Shown here: piece by piece, positions 41,101-51,010 of the stretch | Layout of the letters: every line of letters starts with the position of its first letter | Position numbering within the stretch: position 1 is the stretch's first letter | Assembly: GCA_934668515.1 (NCBI GenBank) | Contig: CAKUNS010000009.1 | Span: 1-56,064 of the forward strand | Direction: 5' to 3' | From: an uncultured Eggerthellaceae bacterium | GTDB lineage: Bacteria > Actinomycetota > Coriobacteriia > Coriobacteriales > Eggerthellaceae | Length of the DNA stretch: 56,064 nt | Notes under the pieces: generated by a model | What the model was told of the DNA's origin: nothing | Seen by the model: only the letters and a program-made list of their open reading frames with translations | Database searches by the model: none | Translations under genes and position numbers: made by a program

Positions 41101-43956
41101 TTATTCAGCGGGCTCTTCGAAACCGATCTCGTCAAGAGCGTCGCCGCAACGCTTGCACACGTGAGGATGGTGCTCGTTGCCGCCAAGCTCGCGGTAATTC
41201 CAGCAACGCGGGCACTTCTCGCCTTCGGCCTGCTTGATAACAACGGAGATCTCATCGGCAACCTGATACTGGACGCCGGAGATAACGCAAAGCTCCTCGA
41301 ACTGCTCGTCGGTCATGCCGGTAAGCACATCAAGCATCTCCTGCGGGGCAGAAACGACCGCAGCTGCCTCTTGGCTCTTGTTGATTGCCTTGGCAGCACG
41401 AGCGTCCTCGAGAGCCTTAAGAACAGCATCGCGAGCCTCAAGGATAACAGCGAAGGACTCGTTGATTGCCTCGGGGGCACCCTCGGGAATCGCAGGCGCG
41501 AAATCGGCATCGGTGGGCCAACCGGCAAGCTGGACGCTTTCGGGACGACCCTCGCGCTGCAGGGCAGCCTTCGGGAAGTTCTCCCAAACCTCGTCGGTGG
41601 TGAACGAAAGGATGGGCGAAAGAATGCGCACCATAACCTCAAGAACGTTCATCATGACGGTCTGAGCAGCACGACGCGCCACGGAATTCGGAGCGTCAGA
41701 ATACAGACGATCCTTGCTTGCCTCCATGTAAACAGCCGAAAGCTCGTTGACGACGAAATCGTAAACAGCGCGGTACACGTTATGGAAACGATAATCTTCA
41801 TAAGCCTTCTGAACGTTGTGCAGAAGCTCCTGAGTCTTCACCATCATCCATTGATCGACAGGAGCAAGGGCGTTCCAGTCGGTTACGGCATCCTTGGCGT
41901 CGTCGAAGTCGTAGACGTTGGCAAGCAGGAAGCGGAACGTGTTGCGGAAACGACGATACGTGCCAGCGACCTGGTTGAGGATGTCGTCGGAGATGCGAAC
42001 GTCCTGGGAGTAATCGACGCTGGAAACCCACAGACGCAGAACATCGGCGCCGTACTTGCCCGTGACATCGGCGGGATCAACGCCGTTGCCCTTGGACTTG
42101 GACATCTTCTCGCCGTTTTCATCCACAGTGAAGCCGCAGTGCATAACGGCCTTGTACGGAGGCTCGCCGTACGCGCCCACGGAAGTGAGCAGCGAAGACT
42201 GGAACCAACCACGATGCTGATCGGATCCCTCAAGGTACATGTCGGCAGGCCACACAAGGCCCTCGTTGGCGCGATGGCGCAGAACGCTGTTATGGGTAAC
42301 GCCGCTCTCCCACCAAACGTCAAGGATGTCCTTTTCGGGCTTCAGCTCGGTACAACCGCACTTCTCGCAGTGGGTGCCTTCGGGAAGGTACTCACTCGGC
42401 TGCTTGGTGAACCAAGCATCGGCGCCTTCGTTGTAGAACAGGTCGATGACGGCATCGAAGGTTTCCTCGGTGGCCACGATCTCGCCGCATTCGGCGCAGC
42501 GGAACACCGGGATAGGCACGCCCCATGAGCGCTGACGAGAAATGCACCAGTCAGGACGGTCGGCAACCATGGAGCCGATACGGTTGGAAGCCCACTCGGG
42601 GATCCAACGAACCTTGTTGTTGATGGCGTCAAGCGCCTTGTCACGCAGTCCGGTTTTATCCATGCTGACGAACCACTGGTCTGTAGCACGGAAGATGACG
42701 GGCTCGTGACAACGCCAGCAGTGTGGATAGCTGTGGTTGATCTTCAGCTCGCCTGCAAGGGTGCCCTTCTCGCGAAGCCACTCGATGATGACGGGGTTGG
42801 CGTCGTCGGTGTCAAGGCCGACGAACGGGCCGCCGTCCTTGGTGAGCTTGCCATCGTCGTCGACGGGCATGAGAGTCTCGACGCCATCGAACTTGGATGC
42901 GACCAGATAGTCGTCCTGACCATGGCCAGGAGCAGTATGAACGCAGCCGGTGCCGTCCTCAAGCGTGACGTGATCGCCGTAGATGATGACGCCCTTCTTC
43001 TCGGGGAAGATCGGACGCTCGTAGGTCATGTAGGCGAAATCGACACCCTTCATGGTGACGGGCTCGCCGTCGGCACCCTTCATGATGTCATAAGAATCCC
43101 ACTCGCACTTGCCGGCAACCTGCTCGACCAGGTCCAAAGCCATGACCATTTGAGCGCCCTGAGCGGTGACCAGGCAGTAATCGGCGTCGGGGGCAAGGCT
43201 GACCGCGGTGTTCGCAGGAAGCGTCCACGGCGTGGTGGTCCAAATCAGGACGAAGACATCGCCCGTAGCGCCAGCCTCAGCGAATGCCTTGGGCATTTCG
43301 CGCATCTTGAAACGCACGAAGATAGAGGGCGACACCTCGTCACCATACTCGATCTCTGCCTCGGCCAGTGCGGTGTGGCAATGCTTGCACCAGTGAATGG
43401 GTTTACTGCCGCGATAGATCTGGCCGTCAAGGTACATCTGCTTGAAGATCTCGACGTTGCCGGCCTCGAAGTTAGGCTGGAACGTGAGATACGGATGATC
43501 CCAATCGGCGTTGACACCCAGGCGCTTGAAACCGTCGCGCTGGATGTTCACGTACTTCTCGGCCCACTCGTGGCAAAGACGGCGAAGCGTGGGCTGATCG
43601 ATTTTGGCCATTTTCTCGGGCCCGAGCTTCTCCTCGACCATGTGCTCGATAGGCTGGCCATGGCAGTCCCAACCGGGAACATACGGGGTATAGAAACCGC
43701 GCTGAGCGTGGCTTTTGATAACGAAATCCTTCAGGATCTTGTTGAAGGCGTGGCCGATGTGGATGGGGCCGTTGGCATACGGAGGACCGTCATGCAAAAC
43801 GAATGGCTTGCCGTCCTTGTTCTTCTCGAGAACCTTCCAATACAGGTGCTCCTCTTCCCACTTGGCCAAACGCTCGGGCTCCCTGGAAGGGAGGTTAGCC
43901 TTCATAGCGAAATCGGTCTGGGGAAGGTTCATGGTGCTTTTATACGAGTTAGCCAC
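41101..43956 (-). CDS. ileS: isoleucyl-tRNA synthetase
   Basis: 951 residues. Class I synthetase: HIGH motif in NGPIHIGHAFNKILKDF, KMSKS in NGEKMSKSKGNGVDPAD, the editing domain between, and a C-terminal zinc finger CPRCWNYRELGG...CKRCGDAL. Start is the GTG at 43956, six bases after AAGGAAAGG; the frame extends further upstream without a site. No T-box leader is seen in the 200 bases upstream. It is the first gene of ileS-lspA-rluD-coaBC-degV. Confidence 0.97.
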   Translation of the reverse strand: MANSYKSTMNLPQTDFAMKANLPSREPERLAKWEEEHLYWKVLEKNKDGKPFVLHDGPPYANGPIHIGHAFNKILKDFVIKSHAQRGFYTPYVPGWDCHGQPIEHMVEEKLGPEKMAKIDQPTLRRLCHEWAEKYVNIQRDGFKRLGVNADWDHPYLTFQPNFEAGNVEIFKQMYLDGQIYRGSKPIHWCKHCHTALAEAEIEYGDEVSPSIFVRFKMREMPKAFAEAGATGDVFVLIWTTTPWTLPANTAVSLAPDADYCLVTAQGAQMVMALDLVEQVAGKCEWDSYDIMKGADGEPVTMKGVDFAYMTYERPIFPEKKGVIIYGDHVTLEDGTGCVHTAPGHGQDDYLVASKFDGVETLMPVDDDGKLTKDGGPFVGLDTDDANPVIIEWLREKGTLAGELKINHSYPHCWRCHEPVIFRATDQWFVSMDKTGLRDKALDAINNKVRWIPEWASNRIGSMVADRPDWCISRQRSWGVPIPVFRCAECGEIVATEETFDAVIDLFYNEGADAWFTKQPSEYLPEGTHCEKCGCTELKPEKDILDVWWESGVTHNSVLRHRANEGLVWPADMYLEGSDQHRGWFQSSLLTSVGAYGEPPYKAVMHCGFTVDENGEKMSKSKGNGVDPADVTGKYGADVLRLWVSSVDYSQDVRISDDILNQVAGTYRRFRNTFRFLLANVYDFDDAKDAVTDWNALAPVDQWMMVKTQELLHNVQKAYEDYRFHNVYRAVYDFVVNELSAVYMEASKDRLYSDAPNSVARRAAQTVMMNVLEVMVRILSPILSFTTDEVWENFPKAALQREGRPESVQLAGWPTDADFAPAIPEGAPEAINESFAVILEARDAVLKALEDARAAKAINKSQEAAAVVSAPQEMLDVLTGMTDEQFEELCVISGVQYQVADEISVVIKQAEGEKCPRCWNYRELGGNEHHPHVCKRCGDALDEIGFEEPAE

Positions 43957-44077
43957 TGAACGCCTTTCCTTCGATACCTTTAAGCGGCGCGAAACGCACG
44001 CATACTCCTTGTTTGCAACTGAACCAGTATATGCGAAATGCCCTGCAACCACGGATAGTTAAGGTCACATTCCAAAA

Positions 44078-44107
44078 TTGTGACACAGGGACGCAAGTGG
44101 TTATAAT
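44078..44107 (+). promoter_or_regulatory. promoter of the third degV gene
   Basis: TTGTGA (44078-44083), 18-bp spacer, perfect TATAAT (44102-44107). It lies 48 bp before the start codon and divergent to ileS. Confidence 0.6.
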
Positions 44108-44154
44108 CGGGGCATATTCCACAAGGAAAAACGGAAGACAAGGAAGGCCCAGCC

Positions 44155-45027
44155 ATGAATTTCGAGATCGTCACCGACTCCAGCAGCAACCTCCTTGACG
44201 AGACAATCAGTCGATTCGGTTTGCACATCCTGCCGCTTACCTTCATGATCGACGGTCAGCAACGCCAAAGCTTCGTGAAAGGCGAGAAATCCGATCTGAA
44301 GCAGTTCTACACGATGATGCGTGAAGGCAAGGCCATCACTACCTCGCTTCCGAACATGGCCGACTCCGAAATCCTTTTAAGGTCGCTTCTGGAAGCGGGC
44401 CGCGATATTCTCTACCTTGGGTTTTCCTCGGGTCTTTCGGGCACCTACCAGGCCATTGCGCTTCTTCTTGACAGCCTTGCCGCCGAATTCCCCGAACGAC
44501 GCGTCATGCATGTCGACACCCTTGCTGCATCGGGTGGCGAAGGCCTTCTGGTATACAAAGCCGCGCAAATGGCGCAAGCCGGGGCAAACATCGAAGAGAC
44601 ACGCCAATGGGTTGAAGACAACAAGTTGAAGCTTGCACATTGGTTCACTGTCGACGACCTGATGTTCCTGTTCCGTGGCGGACGCGTGACGCGCACCTCG
44701 GCCTGGGCGGGAACCATGCTCAACATCAAGCCGGTCATGCACGTCGATGACGACGGCCACCTGATTCCGCTAGAAAAGGTGATGGGCCGCAAGAAGTCCA
44801 TCCTGGGAATGCTCAAGCATATGGAAGAAACCGCCGACGCGCCGATCAGCGAACAGACGGTTTTCATCACGCACGGAGATTGCCTGGGAGACGCGGAGTT
44901 CCTACGCGACAAGATCGCCGAGAAATTCGGCGTGACCGACATCCATATCAACTACGTCGACCCCGTGATCGGCGCGCACTCGGGCCCTGGCACACTTGCG
45001 TTGTTCTTCATGGCAAGCCACCGCTAG
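44155..45027 (+). CDS. DegV family fatty-acid-binding protein
   Basis: 290 residues, the standard DegV length. FEIVTDSSSNLLDE, TTSLPNMAD, YLGFSSGLSGTYQA, DDLMFLFRGGRVTRTSAW and PVIGAHSGPGTLALFF cover the fold and the fatty-acid carboxylate site. AAGGAAGG precedes the ATG. It is transcribed alone from a strong promoter, divergent from ileS, and convergent with dinB. Among the three DegV genes here it looks closest to the canonical FakB type. Confidence 0.92.
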   Translation: MNFEIVTDSSSNLLDETISRFGLHILPLTFMIDGQQRQSFVKGEKSDLKQFYTMMREGKAITTSLPNMADSEILLRSLLEAGRDILYLGFSSGLSGTYQAIALLLDSLAAEFPERRVMHVDTLAASGGEGLLVYKAAQMAQAGANIEETRQWVEDNKLKLAHWFTVDDLMFLFRGGRVTRTSAWAGTMLNIKPVMHVDDDGHLIPLEKVMGRKKSILGMLKHMEETADAPISEQTVFITHGDCLGDAEFLRDKIAEKFGVTDIHINYVDPVIGAHSGPGTLALFFMASHR

Positions 45028-45078
45028 CGGTTGCGAAGAAACGCGTCACGACGCCCGACGGCAAGGCTTCGCCGAATG

Positions 45079-46425
45079 CTACTTATAATCGGCTGGGTTC
45101 TTCGCAGCGCTACCCGTAGTGTTCTTAGCCGTTCTGAGCTCGCGACCGTAGTGAAGCGCGCCCTCGCCAAAGCGATCGCGAACGAAGTCGGTTGCCTCTA
45201 GCAGCTTCTTTCGCTTCTCTTCGCCCATTAAGTCGCGATTCGCCTGCGCCAACGCCGAATTGTCGCGCGCATCGCCCTGATCGACGGAATCGTCGTCGAA
45301 CAGCGAGAACTGCTCGGGTCGACCGCCGTCGAAGCCGGTGATCGCAACGCCGATCAAGCGTACCTCAACCCCACGCGTCCACAGCTCGTCGAGCATGGCG
45401 CCCAACAAGGGCATGATCGAGATCTCGTCATTCGTCGGCCGAGACAGCTGACGCTGAACGCTTCTGATCTGACGATTCGCATAACGGATCTTCAACGTGA
45501 CCGTGCGTCCTTCAAGCCCTTTTCCGCGCAGACGCCGCCCGACTTTCGCGGCAACCGACCCGATAGCTGCCATGATGTCGTCGCGGTCGCTCAAGCACTC
45601 CGCAAAGGAAATCTCGTTTGAAACCGATTTCGCCGCAGCTGCGTCATATTCGACAGCCTCGTCTTCACCGCGCGCACGCGATTGCATGGCCGTGCCGTTC
45701 TTCCCCAATATATGCGCGATAAGCGCTTCATCGGCATCGGCAAGTTGACCCAAAGTCTCGATGCCGTACGTTTTCAGGGTTTTCTCCGATGCCGCACCAA
45801 TGCCGCTTAGAAGCCTTACTGGAAGAGGCCTTAAGAAACTTTGCTCGCTGCCAGGGTAAACGACGGTCAACCCACGAGGTTTATCCATGTCAGAGGCCAT
45901 TTTCGCGATGGCTTTCGTGGTGCCGACGCCGATAGAGCACGTGACACCCAGCTCCTCGACGCGGCTTTGAATGCGCTGCGCGATGCGAACGGGATGCTCG
46001 ACGTTCACCGAATTCGGCGTGACATCAGCAAACGCCTCGTCGATGCTGACCTGCTGAACAAAAGGCGTTTCGTCACCGATGATGGACATGATCTTGTCGG
46101 ACATCTCCCGATAACGCGAGAAATGCCCTTCGGTCCAAATGGCATCGGGGCAAAGTCGCGCCGCCATAGAAGAAGCCATGGCGCTTCGCACGCCGAACTT
46201 ACGCGCCTCATACGAACACGTGGACACAACACCGTGCTTGGTCGAATCGCCGCCAACTACAACGGGTTTACCGCGCCACGCAGGATGATCGAGCTGTTCA
46301 ACGGAAGCGAAGAACGCATCAAGGTCGACAAGCAGAATGGCGCGTCCACACCACGGCGCCAAGACATCCAAGCTTACAAGCTCGGAAGCGGAATCGTTGC
46401 GATTACCCGGCGAGACAACGCCCAC
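45079..46425 (-). CDS. dinB: DNA polymerase IV (Y-family)
   Basis: About 448 residues. Y-family catalytic motifs are ILLVDLDAFFASVEQ and QVSIDEAFADVT, with the little-finger domain at 290-400. EQFSLFDDD near residue 385 is a sliding-clamp-binding motif (QxxLF). A further 60-residue charged tail follows. It performs error-prone bypass synthesis. The start is uncertain: GTG at 46425 follows GGGGGA closely, while TTG at 46440 lacks a site, and both add about 30 residues ahead of the conserved core. Confidence 0.9.
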   Translation of the reverse strand: MGVVSPGNRNDSASELVSLDVLAPWCGRAILLVDLDAFFASVEQLDHPAWRGKPVVVGGDSTKHGVVSTCSYEARKFGVRSAMASSMAARLCPDAIWTEGHFSRYREMSDKIMSIIGDETPFVQQVSIDEAFADVTPNSVNVEHPVRIAQRIQSRVEELGVTCSIGVGTTKAIAKMASDMDKPRGLTVVYPGSEQSFLRPLPVRLLSGIGAASEKTLKTYGIETLGQLADADEALIAHILGKNGTAMQSRARGEDEAVEYDAAAAKSVSNEISFAECLSDRDDIMAAIGSVAAKVGRRLRGKGLEGRTVTLKIRYANRQIRSVQRQLSRPTNDEISIMPLLGAMLDELWTRGVEVRLIGVAITGFDGGRPEQFSLFDDDSVDQGDARDNSALAQANRDLMGEEKRKKLLEATDFVRDRFGEGALHYGRELRTAKNTTGSAAKNPADYK

Positions 46426-46499
46426 AGCTCCCCCGTTCAAGAATGCCAGCCGCGGTTTGTTTGCACATCATCGCAGCACGTTCGCGGCGAATCGAAAAC

Positions 46500-46520
46500 G
46501 GCGCCCGATGAACGGGCGCC
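46500..46520 (-). terminator. terminator of the glycosyltransferase gene
   Basis: GGCGCCCG/CGGGCGCC stem with five-base loop, minus strand continues GTTTTCG. Confidence 0.75.
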
Positions 46521-46525
46521 TCACG

Positions 46526-47557
46526 TTAGTTGAACTTGAAAATCTTTTGAGCCAAACGATAACCGGCAAGACCCAAACGCCTGCCCGCCTCGCTTGGCAG
46601 GTTCGTGCCCAGGTTCAGCACGTTGCTGCGAACCTTCGGGTAAAGACGAGGACGACGCTCTTTCAGGTAGCCCCAAATCTCGTCACGTTTCTGTTCGGCC
46701 TCGGGCGTGTCGATCATGCGCAAGAAGACGGAGGTGATGCACATCATCATAGAGAGGTAATTCTCCATGTACTTCTGAAGCTTCTTCTCGTATACATCGG
46801 TCAGGGGGTCGACGGCATCGATCATGATCTTGGTAACGCGGATCTGCTGATCGATGCGACCCTTCATGACCTCTTCGTTGACGCTTTGCCCCTCGCGGCC
46901 AATGAAGTAGCGATACATATCGACGTTGAAGTAATAGATGCTCTTAACGTAAGGCAGCGGCTCGTAAACGAAGATGTTGTCCACGTAGAAGCAGTGCTCC
47001 GGCAACTTCAGGTTCATATCGCGCAGAAGTTTGGTGCGGTAGATGACCGAATGCATGAGCAGGTACTGGCTATTGCGGAAATGGCCGATATCGCCCCAGG
47101 TGAACAGCTCCTCTACAGGGAAAACGTTCTTGTAATCGATGACCGTGCATTTACCTTCGTAGACCTTTTCGTACACATAGTTGGCAATAACCAGGTCGAC
47201 GGCGTCCTTGAGTTCGCTTTGCTTGCGAAGAAAGCCCATGATCTTGATCATGGAGTCTTCATCGAGCCAGTCATCGGAATCGACGACCTTGAAATAACGG
47301 CCGCGAGCAGCCGCAAGACCGGCGTTAACTGCAGAACCGTGGCCGCCGTTCTCTTTATGAATGGCGAAAACAGTGTCGGGATAGCGATCGTGCCAAGAAT
47401 CGGCTTTCTGGGCGGTGTTGTCCTTAGTGGATCCGTCGTCGACGATAAGGATCTCGATGTCGCCACGGCCGTCATCGAATGCAAGAATGGATTCGATGCA
47501 CTTGTCCATGTACGCTTCCGAGTTGTAGCACGGTATAGCGAACGTGATGGTTTTCAC
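46526..47557 (-). CDS. family 2 glycosyltransferase
   Basis: 343 residues. The GT-A nucleotide-sugar fold is shown by ITFAIPCYNSEAYMDKCIES, ILIVDDGSTKDNT, NGGHGSAVNAGLAAARGRYFKVVDSDDWLDE (the DxD metal site). The acceptor region contains YLLMHSVIYRTKLL and FYVDNIFVYEPL. No membrane helix is evident except weak hydrophobicity near 255-275. It probably adds a sugar to a cell-surface polymer, but the acceptor is unknown. GTG start with GGGGGAGG upstream; single gene. Confidence 0.88.
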   Translation of the reverse strand: MKTITFAIPCYNSEAYMDKCIESILAFDDGRGDIEILIVDDGSTKDNTAQKADSWHDRYPDTVFAIHKENGGHGSAVNAGLAAARGRYFKVVDSDDWLDEDSMIKIMGFLRKQSELKDAVDLVIANYVYEKVYEGKCTVIDYKNVFPVEELFTWGDIGHFRNSQYLLMHSVIYRTKLLRDMNLKLPEHCFYVDNIFVYEPLPYVKSIYYFNVDMYRYFIGREGQSVNEEVMKGRIDQQIRVTKIMIDAVDPLTDVYEKKLQKYMENYLSMMMCITSVFLRMIDTPEAEQKRDEIWGYLKERRPRLYPKVRSNVLNLGTNLPSEAGRRLGLAGYRLAQKIFKFN

Positions 47558-47751
47558 GCTATTCCTCCCCCAAACGTTGAGAGCCGCGCAACCTTGCTAT
47601 GCGGCCGCGAATCATTTTAACGGTCGACATGGACCCGCTATCGATTACCATAGAATTCAGGACATAAGCCCTTAGAATCTCCAATCCCGAAAGCAGTCCG
47701 CCCCTAGAAGCAGTCGCCGACTTGCTCCGTAACGCTATCGAAAGGAAAACG

Positions 47752-48741
47752 ATGAGCGCATTTCTGGATGACATGGTTGCACGTGCCCGCACCGAGAAGA
47801 AGACGATCGTCCTCCCCGAGGGAAACGATCCTCGCACGCTGGAGGCCGCAAGCAAGATCTTGGCCGACAACGTGGCAAACCTCATCATTCTAGGTGACGA
47901 GACGCAGATCATTAAAAGCCCGTACGACTTGGAAGGCGCCGAGATCATCGACGTCGCAACCTACGCCGAGCGCGAACTCCTCGCGCAGGAGCTGTTCGAG
48001 GCTCGCAAGCACAAGGGCATGACCATCGAAGAGGCGCGCGCCAAGCTTGACGACGTGCTGTATTTCGGCGTGATGATGGTGAAAACCGGTAAAGCCGATG
48101 GCATGGTCGCCGGCGCTTGCCACTCCACCGGCGATGTCCTTCGCCCCAGCCTTCAGATCCTGAAAACGAAGCCGGGAACGAAGTTGGTCAGCTCGTTCTT
48201 CATTATGGTTGTCCCCAACTGCGAATTCGGTCAGGACGGCACGTTCCTGTTCTCGGACTGCGGCCTTGAGGTTCAGCCCGACGCCGAGCGCTTGGCCAAT
48301 ATCGCCGTAAGCTCTGCATACTCCTGGAAGGCCCTTATCGGCACCGAGCCGAAGGTCGCACTCCTCTCGCATTCCAGCTATAGTTCGGCCAAGAACGACG
48401 ATGCGGCAAAGGTCGTTGAAGCCACGCGCATCGCCAAGGAACTTGCCCCCGAACTCGCTCTTGACGGCGAGCTGCAGACCGACGCCGCCATCGTGCCCTC
48501 GGTTGCGCAGAAGAAAGCACCCGAATCGCCCGTTGCAGGCAGTGCCAACGTTTTGATCTTCCCCGACATCGACGCTGGCAACATCGGTTACAAACTTGTT
48601 CAACGCCTGGCGAAAGCCGAGGCATACGGTCCCATCACTCAGGGCATCGCCGCTCCGGTGAACGATCTTTCCCGTGGTTGCGTCGCCGACGACATCTACG
48701 GCGTTATCGCCATCACCTGCGTGCAATGCCAGATGAAATAA
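47752..48741 (+). CDS. pta: phosphate acetyltransferase
   Basis: 329 residues, the short Pta type. It converts acetyl-CoA and phosphate to acetyl phosphate. Motifs: KTIVLPEGNDPRTLEAA, DGMVAGACHSTGDVLRP, VALLSHSSYSSAKND and LIFPDIDAGNIGYKLVQR. The ATG at 47752 has AAAGGAAAA upstream. It works with ackA, which lies immediately downstream in convergent orientation rather than in one operon, so the two are expressed from separate promoters. Confidence 0.95.
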   Translation: MSAFLDDMVARARTEKKTIVLPEGNDPRTLEAASKILADNVANLIILGDETQIIKSPYDLEGAEIIDVATYAERELLAQELFEARKHKGMTIEEARAKLDDVLYFGVMMVKTGKADGMVAGACHSTGDVLRPSLQILKTKPGTKLVSSFFIMVVPNCEFGQDGTFLFSDCGLEVQPDAERLANIAVSSAYSWKALIGTEPKVALLSHSSYSSAKNDDAAKVVEATRIAKELAPELALDGELQTDAAIVPSVAQKKAPESPVAGSANVLIFPDIDAGNIGYKLVQRLAKAEAYGPITQGIAAPVNDLSRGCVADDIYGVIAITCVQCQMK

Positions 48742-48790
48742 CGAGTCGGTCGAATCGGTTCGCTTAAGAACATCCCACTTTGCTGCATCA

Positions 48791-48819
48791 GCGCCCAACT
48801 GAAATAATCAGTTGGGCGC
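48791..48819 (+). terminator. terminator of pta
   Basis: GCGCCCAACTGA and its perfect complement, five-base loop, followed by TTGCCTTTT. Confidence 0.8.
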
Positions 48820-48873
48820 TTGCCTTTTGCAAAGAACAGGCACGTAAGCTAAGGCAATCCGACAAGCAGCAAA

Positions 48874-48901
48874 AGGCCATCCGCTCTCGAGCGGATGGCC
48901 T
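48874..48901. terminator. terminator of ackA
   Basis: AGGCCATCCGCTC/GAGCGGATGGCCT, 13-bp perfect stem with a two-base centre; minus strand continues TTTTGC and plus strand CCCTTTT. Confidence 0.8.
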
Positions 48902-48954
48902 CCCTTTTATCGCCAGCTTTAACAAACCTGAGTAAAACGCAAATTAAAATATGA

Positions 48955-50199
48955 CTAAGCGCTGATGATCGAGAACTCGTCGCGAACGCCGCCCTCACCG
49001 ATTTTGTCATGAACGATCTCATACGTATCACGAGCGATCATGTATTCCTCATCGGTCGGAATAATGACGATGCGCACGTCAGAACGGAAAGACGAGATCT
49101 CACGTTCGCCGCGCTCCTTTGCGGAGTTCGCCTTCAGGTCAAGAATGATGCCCATGGTCTGCAAACCGGCGAAGATCATGCGACGCATCTTCGGGTCGTT
49201 TTCGCCTACACCGCCGGCCAAAACAATGGCATCGACGCCGCCCATGACGGCGATGTACTGCCCGATGTACTTCTTCACGGAATTAGAATACATCTCGTAT
49301 GCGAGCATAGCTCGCTCATTGCCCTTTTCGGCTTCCTCGCGCACCGAACGAAGATCGTTGCTGACGCCCGTGATGCCCAGAAGTCCGGATTTCTTGTTCA
49401 TGAGGTTCTCGACCTCGGAGGGGGTCATTCCCTCATGCTCCATAAGGAATGGCACGATGGCCGGGTCGATTGAGCCGCAGCGCGTGCCCATCATAAGACC
49501 GTCAAGCGGCGTCATGCCCATGGAGGTGTCAACGGCAACGCCGTGGTCGATTGCCGAAACCGAGCAGCCGTTACCCAAATGGCAAGTGATCATCTTGAGA
49601 TCGTACAAAGACTCGCCCAATGCACCAGCAGCGCGTTCGGAAATATAGCGATGCGATGTTCCATGCGCGCCATATTTGCGAATGCCGTACTTTTCATACA
49701 GCTCGTACGGAAGTGCGTACATATAGGCCTTCGGCGGCAGCGTCTGAAAAAACGACGTGTCGAAAACTGCAACCATCGGAACGCCGGGCATCTTATCGCG
49801 ACAGGCCTGAATACCCATAAGAGCTGCTTTGTTGTGCAAGGGAGCAAGCTCGGCCAGCTCGTCGATCTTATCGATGACGTCGTCGTCGATAAGGGTTGAC
49901 TTGCTAAAATACTTGCCACCCTGAACGATACGATGTCCCACCGCATCGATGTCGTCGAGCGACTTGATGGGTGCATTCTCGCCCAGAATGAGGGTTTTCA
50001 AAACGATATCGATCGCTTGACTATGGTCAGCCATGGGCGTGCTGATCTCAACTTCGTTATCGTCGACCCCGTGCTTATGAGTGGAAGCATCGGAACCGAC
50101 GCGGTCGCAAAGGCCTTTTGCAAGGACTATCTGCTGCTCAACGTTAATGAGCTGGTATTTTAAAGACGACGACCCCGCATTGATTACGAGTACGTTCAC
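48955..50199 (-). CDS. ackA: acetate kinase
   Basis: 414 residues. It makes ATP from acetyl phosphate. The ASKHA-fold motifs are VLVINAGSSSLKYQL, AVGHRIVQGG, VFDTSFFQTLPP, YGAHGTSHRYI, THLGNG-type ITCHLGNGCS, MGTRCGSIDP and LAGGVGENDP. A GTG start follows AGGGGGAG. It is convergent with pta. It is last in a minus-strand series that includes the HIT protein and exonuclease VII genes, with 98 bases to the HIT gene, so it may also have its own promoter. Confidence 0.97.
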   Translation of the reverse strand: MNVLVINAGSSSLKYQLINVEQQIVLAKGLCDRVGSDASTHKHGVDDNEVEISTPMADHSQAIDIVLKTLILGENAPIKSLDDIDAVGHRIVQGGKYFSKSTLIDDDVIDKIDELAELAPLHNKAALMGIQACRDKMPGVPMVAVFDTSFFQTLPPKAYMYALPYELYEKYGIRKYGAHGTSHRYISERAAGALGESLYDLKMITCHLGNGCSVSAIDHGVAVDTSMGMTPLDGLMMGTRCGSIDPAIVPFLMEHEGMTPSEVENLMNKKSGLLGITGVSNDLRSVREEAEKGNERAMLAYEMYSNSVKKYIGQYIAVMGGVDAIVLAGGVGENDPKMRRMIFAGLQTMGIILDLKANSAKERGEREISSFRSDVRIVIIPTDEEYMIARDTYEIVHDKIGEGGVRDEFSIISA

Positions 50200-50297
50200 G
50201 GACTCCCCCTAAATAGAGTACAGGTCAAAGCAATATTTTACCCGCGCGGTAAAACATGCTTCCTGCGAGCATGAGCGTGTTCGGCAAACGGGTTTCC

Positions 50298-50651
50298 TTA
50301 CCTTGCGGAAGGATTGCCATCGTTCATCAGAGCGCCTCCAAGCACGTGAACATGCACGTGATGCATCACTTGACCGGCGTCATTGCCCGTATTGACCAAA
50401 ACGCGGTAGCCGCCCTGGGCAATACCCTTGATATCGGCAACCTTTTTAACAGTTGCAAATATATGGCCAAGGATGTCTTCGGGGATGTTGTCTCCGATGT
50501 TATCGAAATGCTGCTTAGGGACGATCAGCACATGAACGGGCATTTGAGGGTTGGCGTCCTCAAACGCCATCACCACGTCGTCCTCATAAACAACGCCCGT
50601 TGGGATCTTGCCGTTGGCAATTGAGCAGAAAATGCAATCGTCTTTGATCAT
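50298..50651 (-). CDS. HIT family nucleotide hydrolase
   Basis: 117 residues. CIFCSIANGKIPTGVVYEDD at the start (zinc-binding CxxC) and the catalytic histidine triad in VMHHVHVHVLGG show a HINT-type protein, which hydrolyses AMP-amino or adenosine-phosphoramidate bonds. The exact substrate is unknown. ATG with GGAGGAATC. Between xseB (60 bases upstream) and ackA. Confidence 0.93.
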   Translation of the reverse strand: MIKDDCIFCSIANGKIPTGVVYEDDVVMAFEDANPQMPVHVLIVPKQHFDNIGDNIPEDILGHIFATVKKVADIKGIAQGGYRVLVNTGNDAGQVMHHVHVHVLGGALMNDGNPSAR

Positions 50652-50711
50652 GATTCCTCCTTGTTAACCTAGAAGTAGAGATTTCAGGCAACAAACCGCG
50701 CTGGCAAATTC

Positions 50712-50966
50712 TTACGCCTTAGAGAGCGTGGTGTCGCGAACCGCGTCGTCCTCTTCACCGGACAGCTCACCCATCAGCACGTTCACCTTCTGCTGTGCGT
50801 CGTTCAGGCGCTCTTTGAGTGTACGCATCAAAACGATTCCGCGCTCATAGCTTTTCAAGCTGTCCTCAAGCTCAAGCGTATTGCTTTCAAGCACGTTGAC
50901 GATGCCGTCAAGCTCATCCATCATCTCGCGAAACGTCATTTCCTCGATCTGCTTCTGATCTTCCAT
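50712..50966 (-). CDS. xseB: exodeoxyribonuclease VII small subunit
   Basis: 84 residues, helical. TFREMMDELDGIVNVLESNTLELEDSLKSYERGI is the XseB signature; the following helix ends in an acidic stretch. It binds XseA to form the single-strand exonuclease. The ATG at 50966 has AAGGAAGG; the frame reads further upstream into xseA but that part is not coding. The gap to xseA is 44 bases. Confidence 0.95.
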   Translation of the reverse strand: MEDQKQIEEMTFREMMDELDGIVNVLESNTLELEDSLKSYERGIVLMRTLKERLNDAQQKVNVLMGELSGEEDDAVRDTTLSKA

Positions 50967-51010
50967 CGTATGCCTTCCTTTCAGCAGATTTCGCTTCAGC
51001 GACCTGCGTA

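Noticed and set aside
43957..44154. T-box leader upstream of ileS
   Set aside because: No Stem I/antiterminator pattern or T-box sequence was found in the 200 bases upstream, and there is no terminator.
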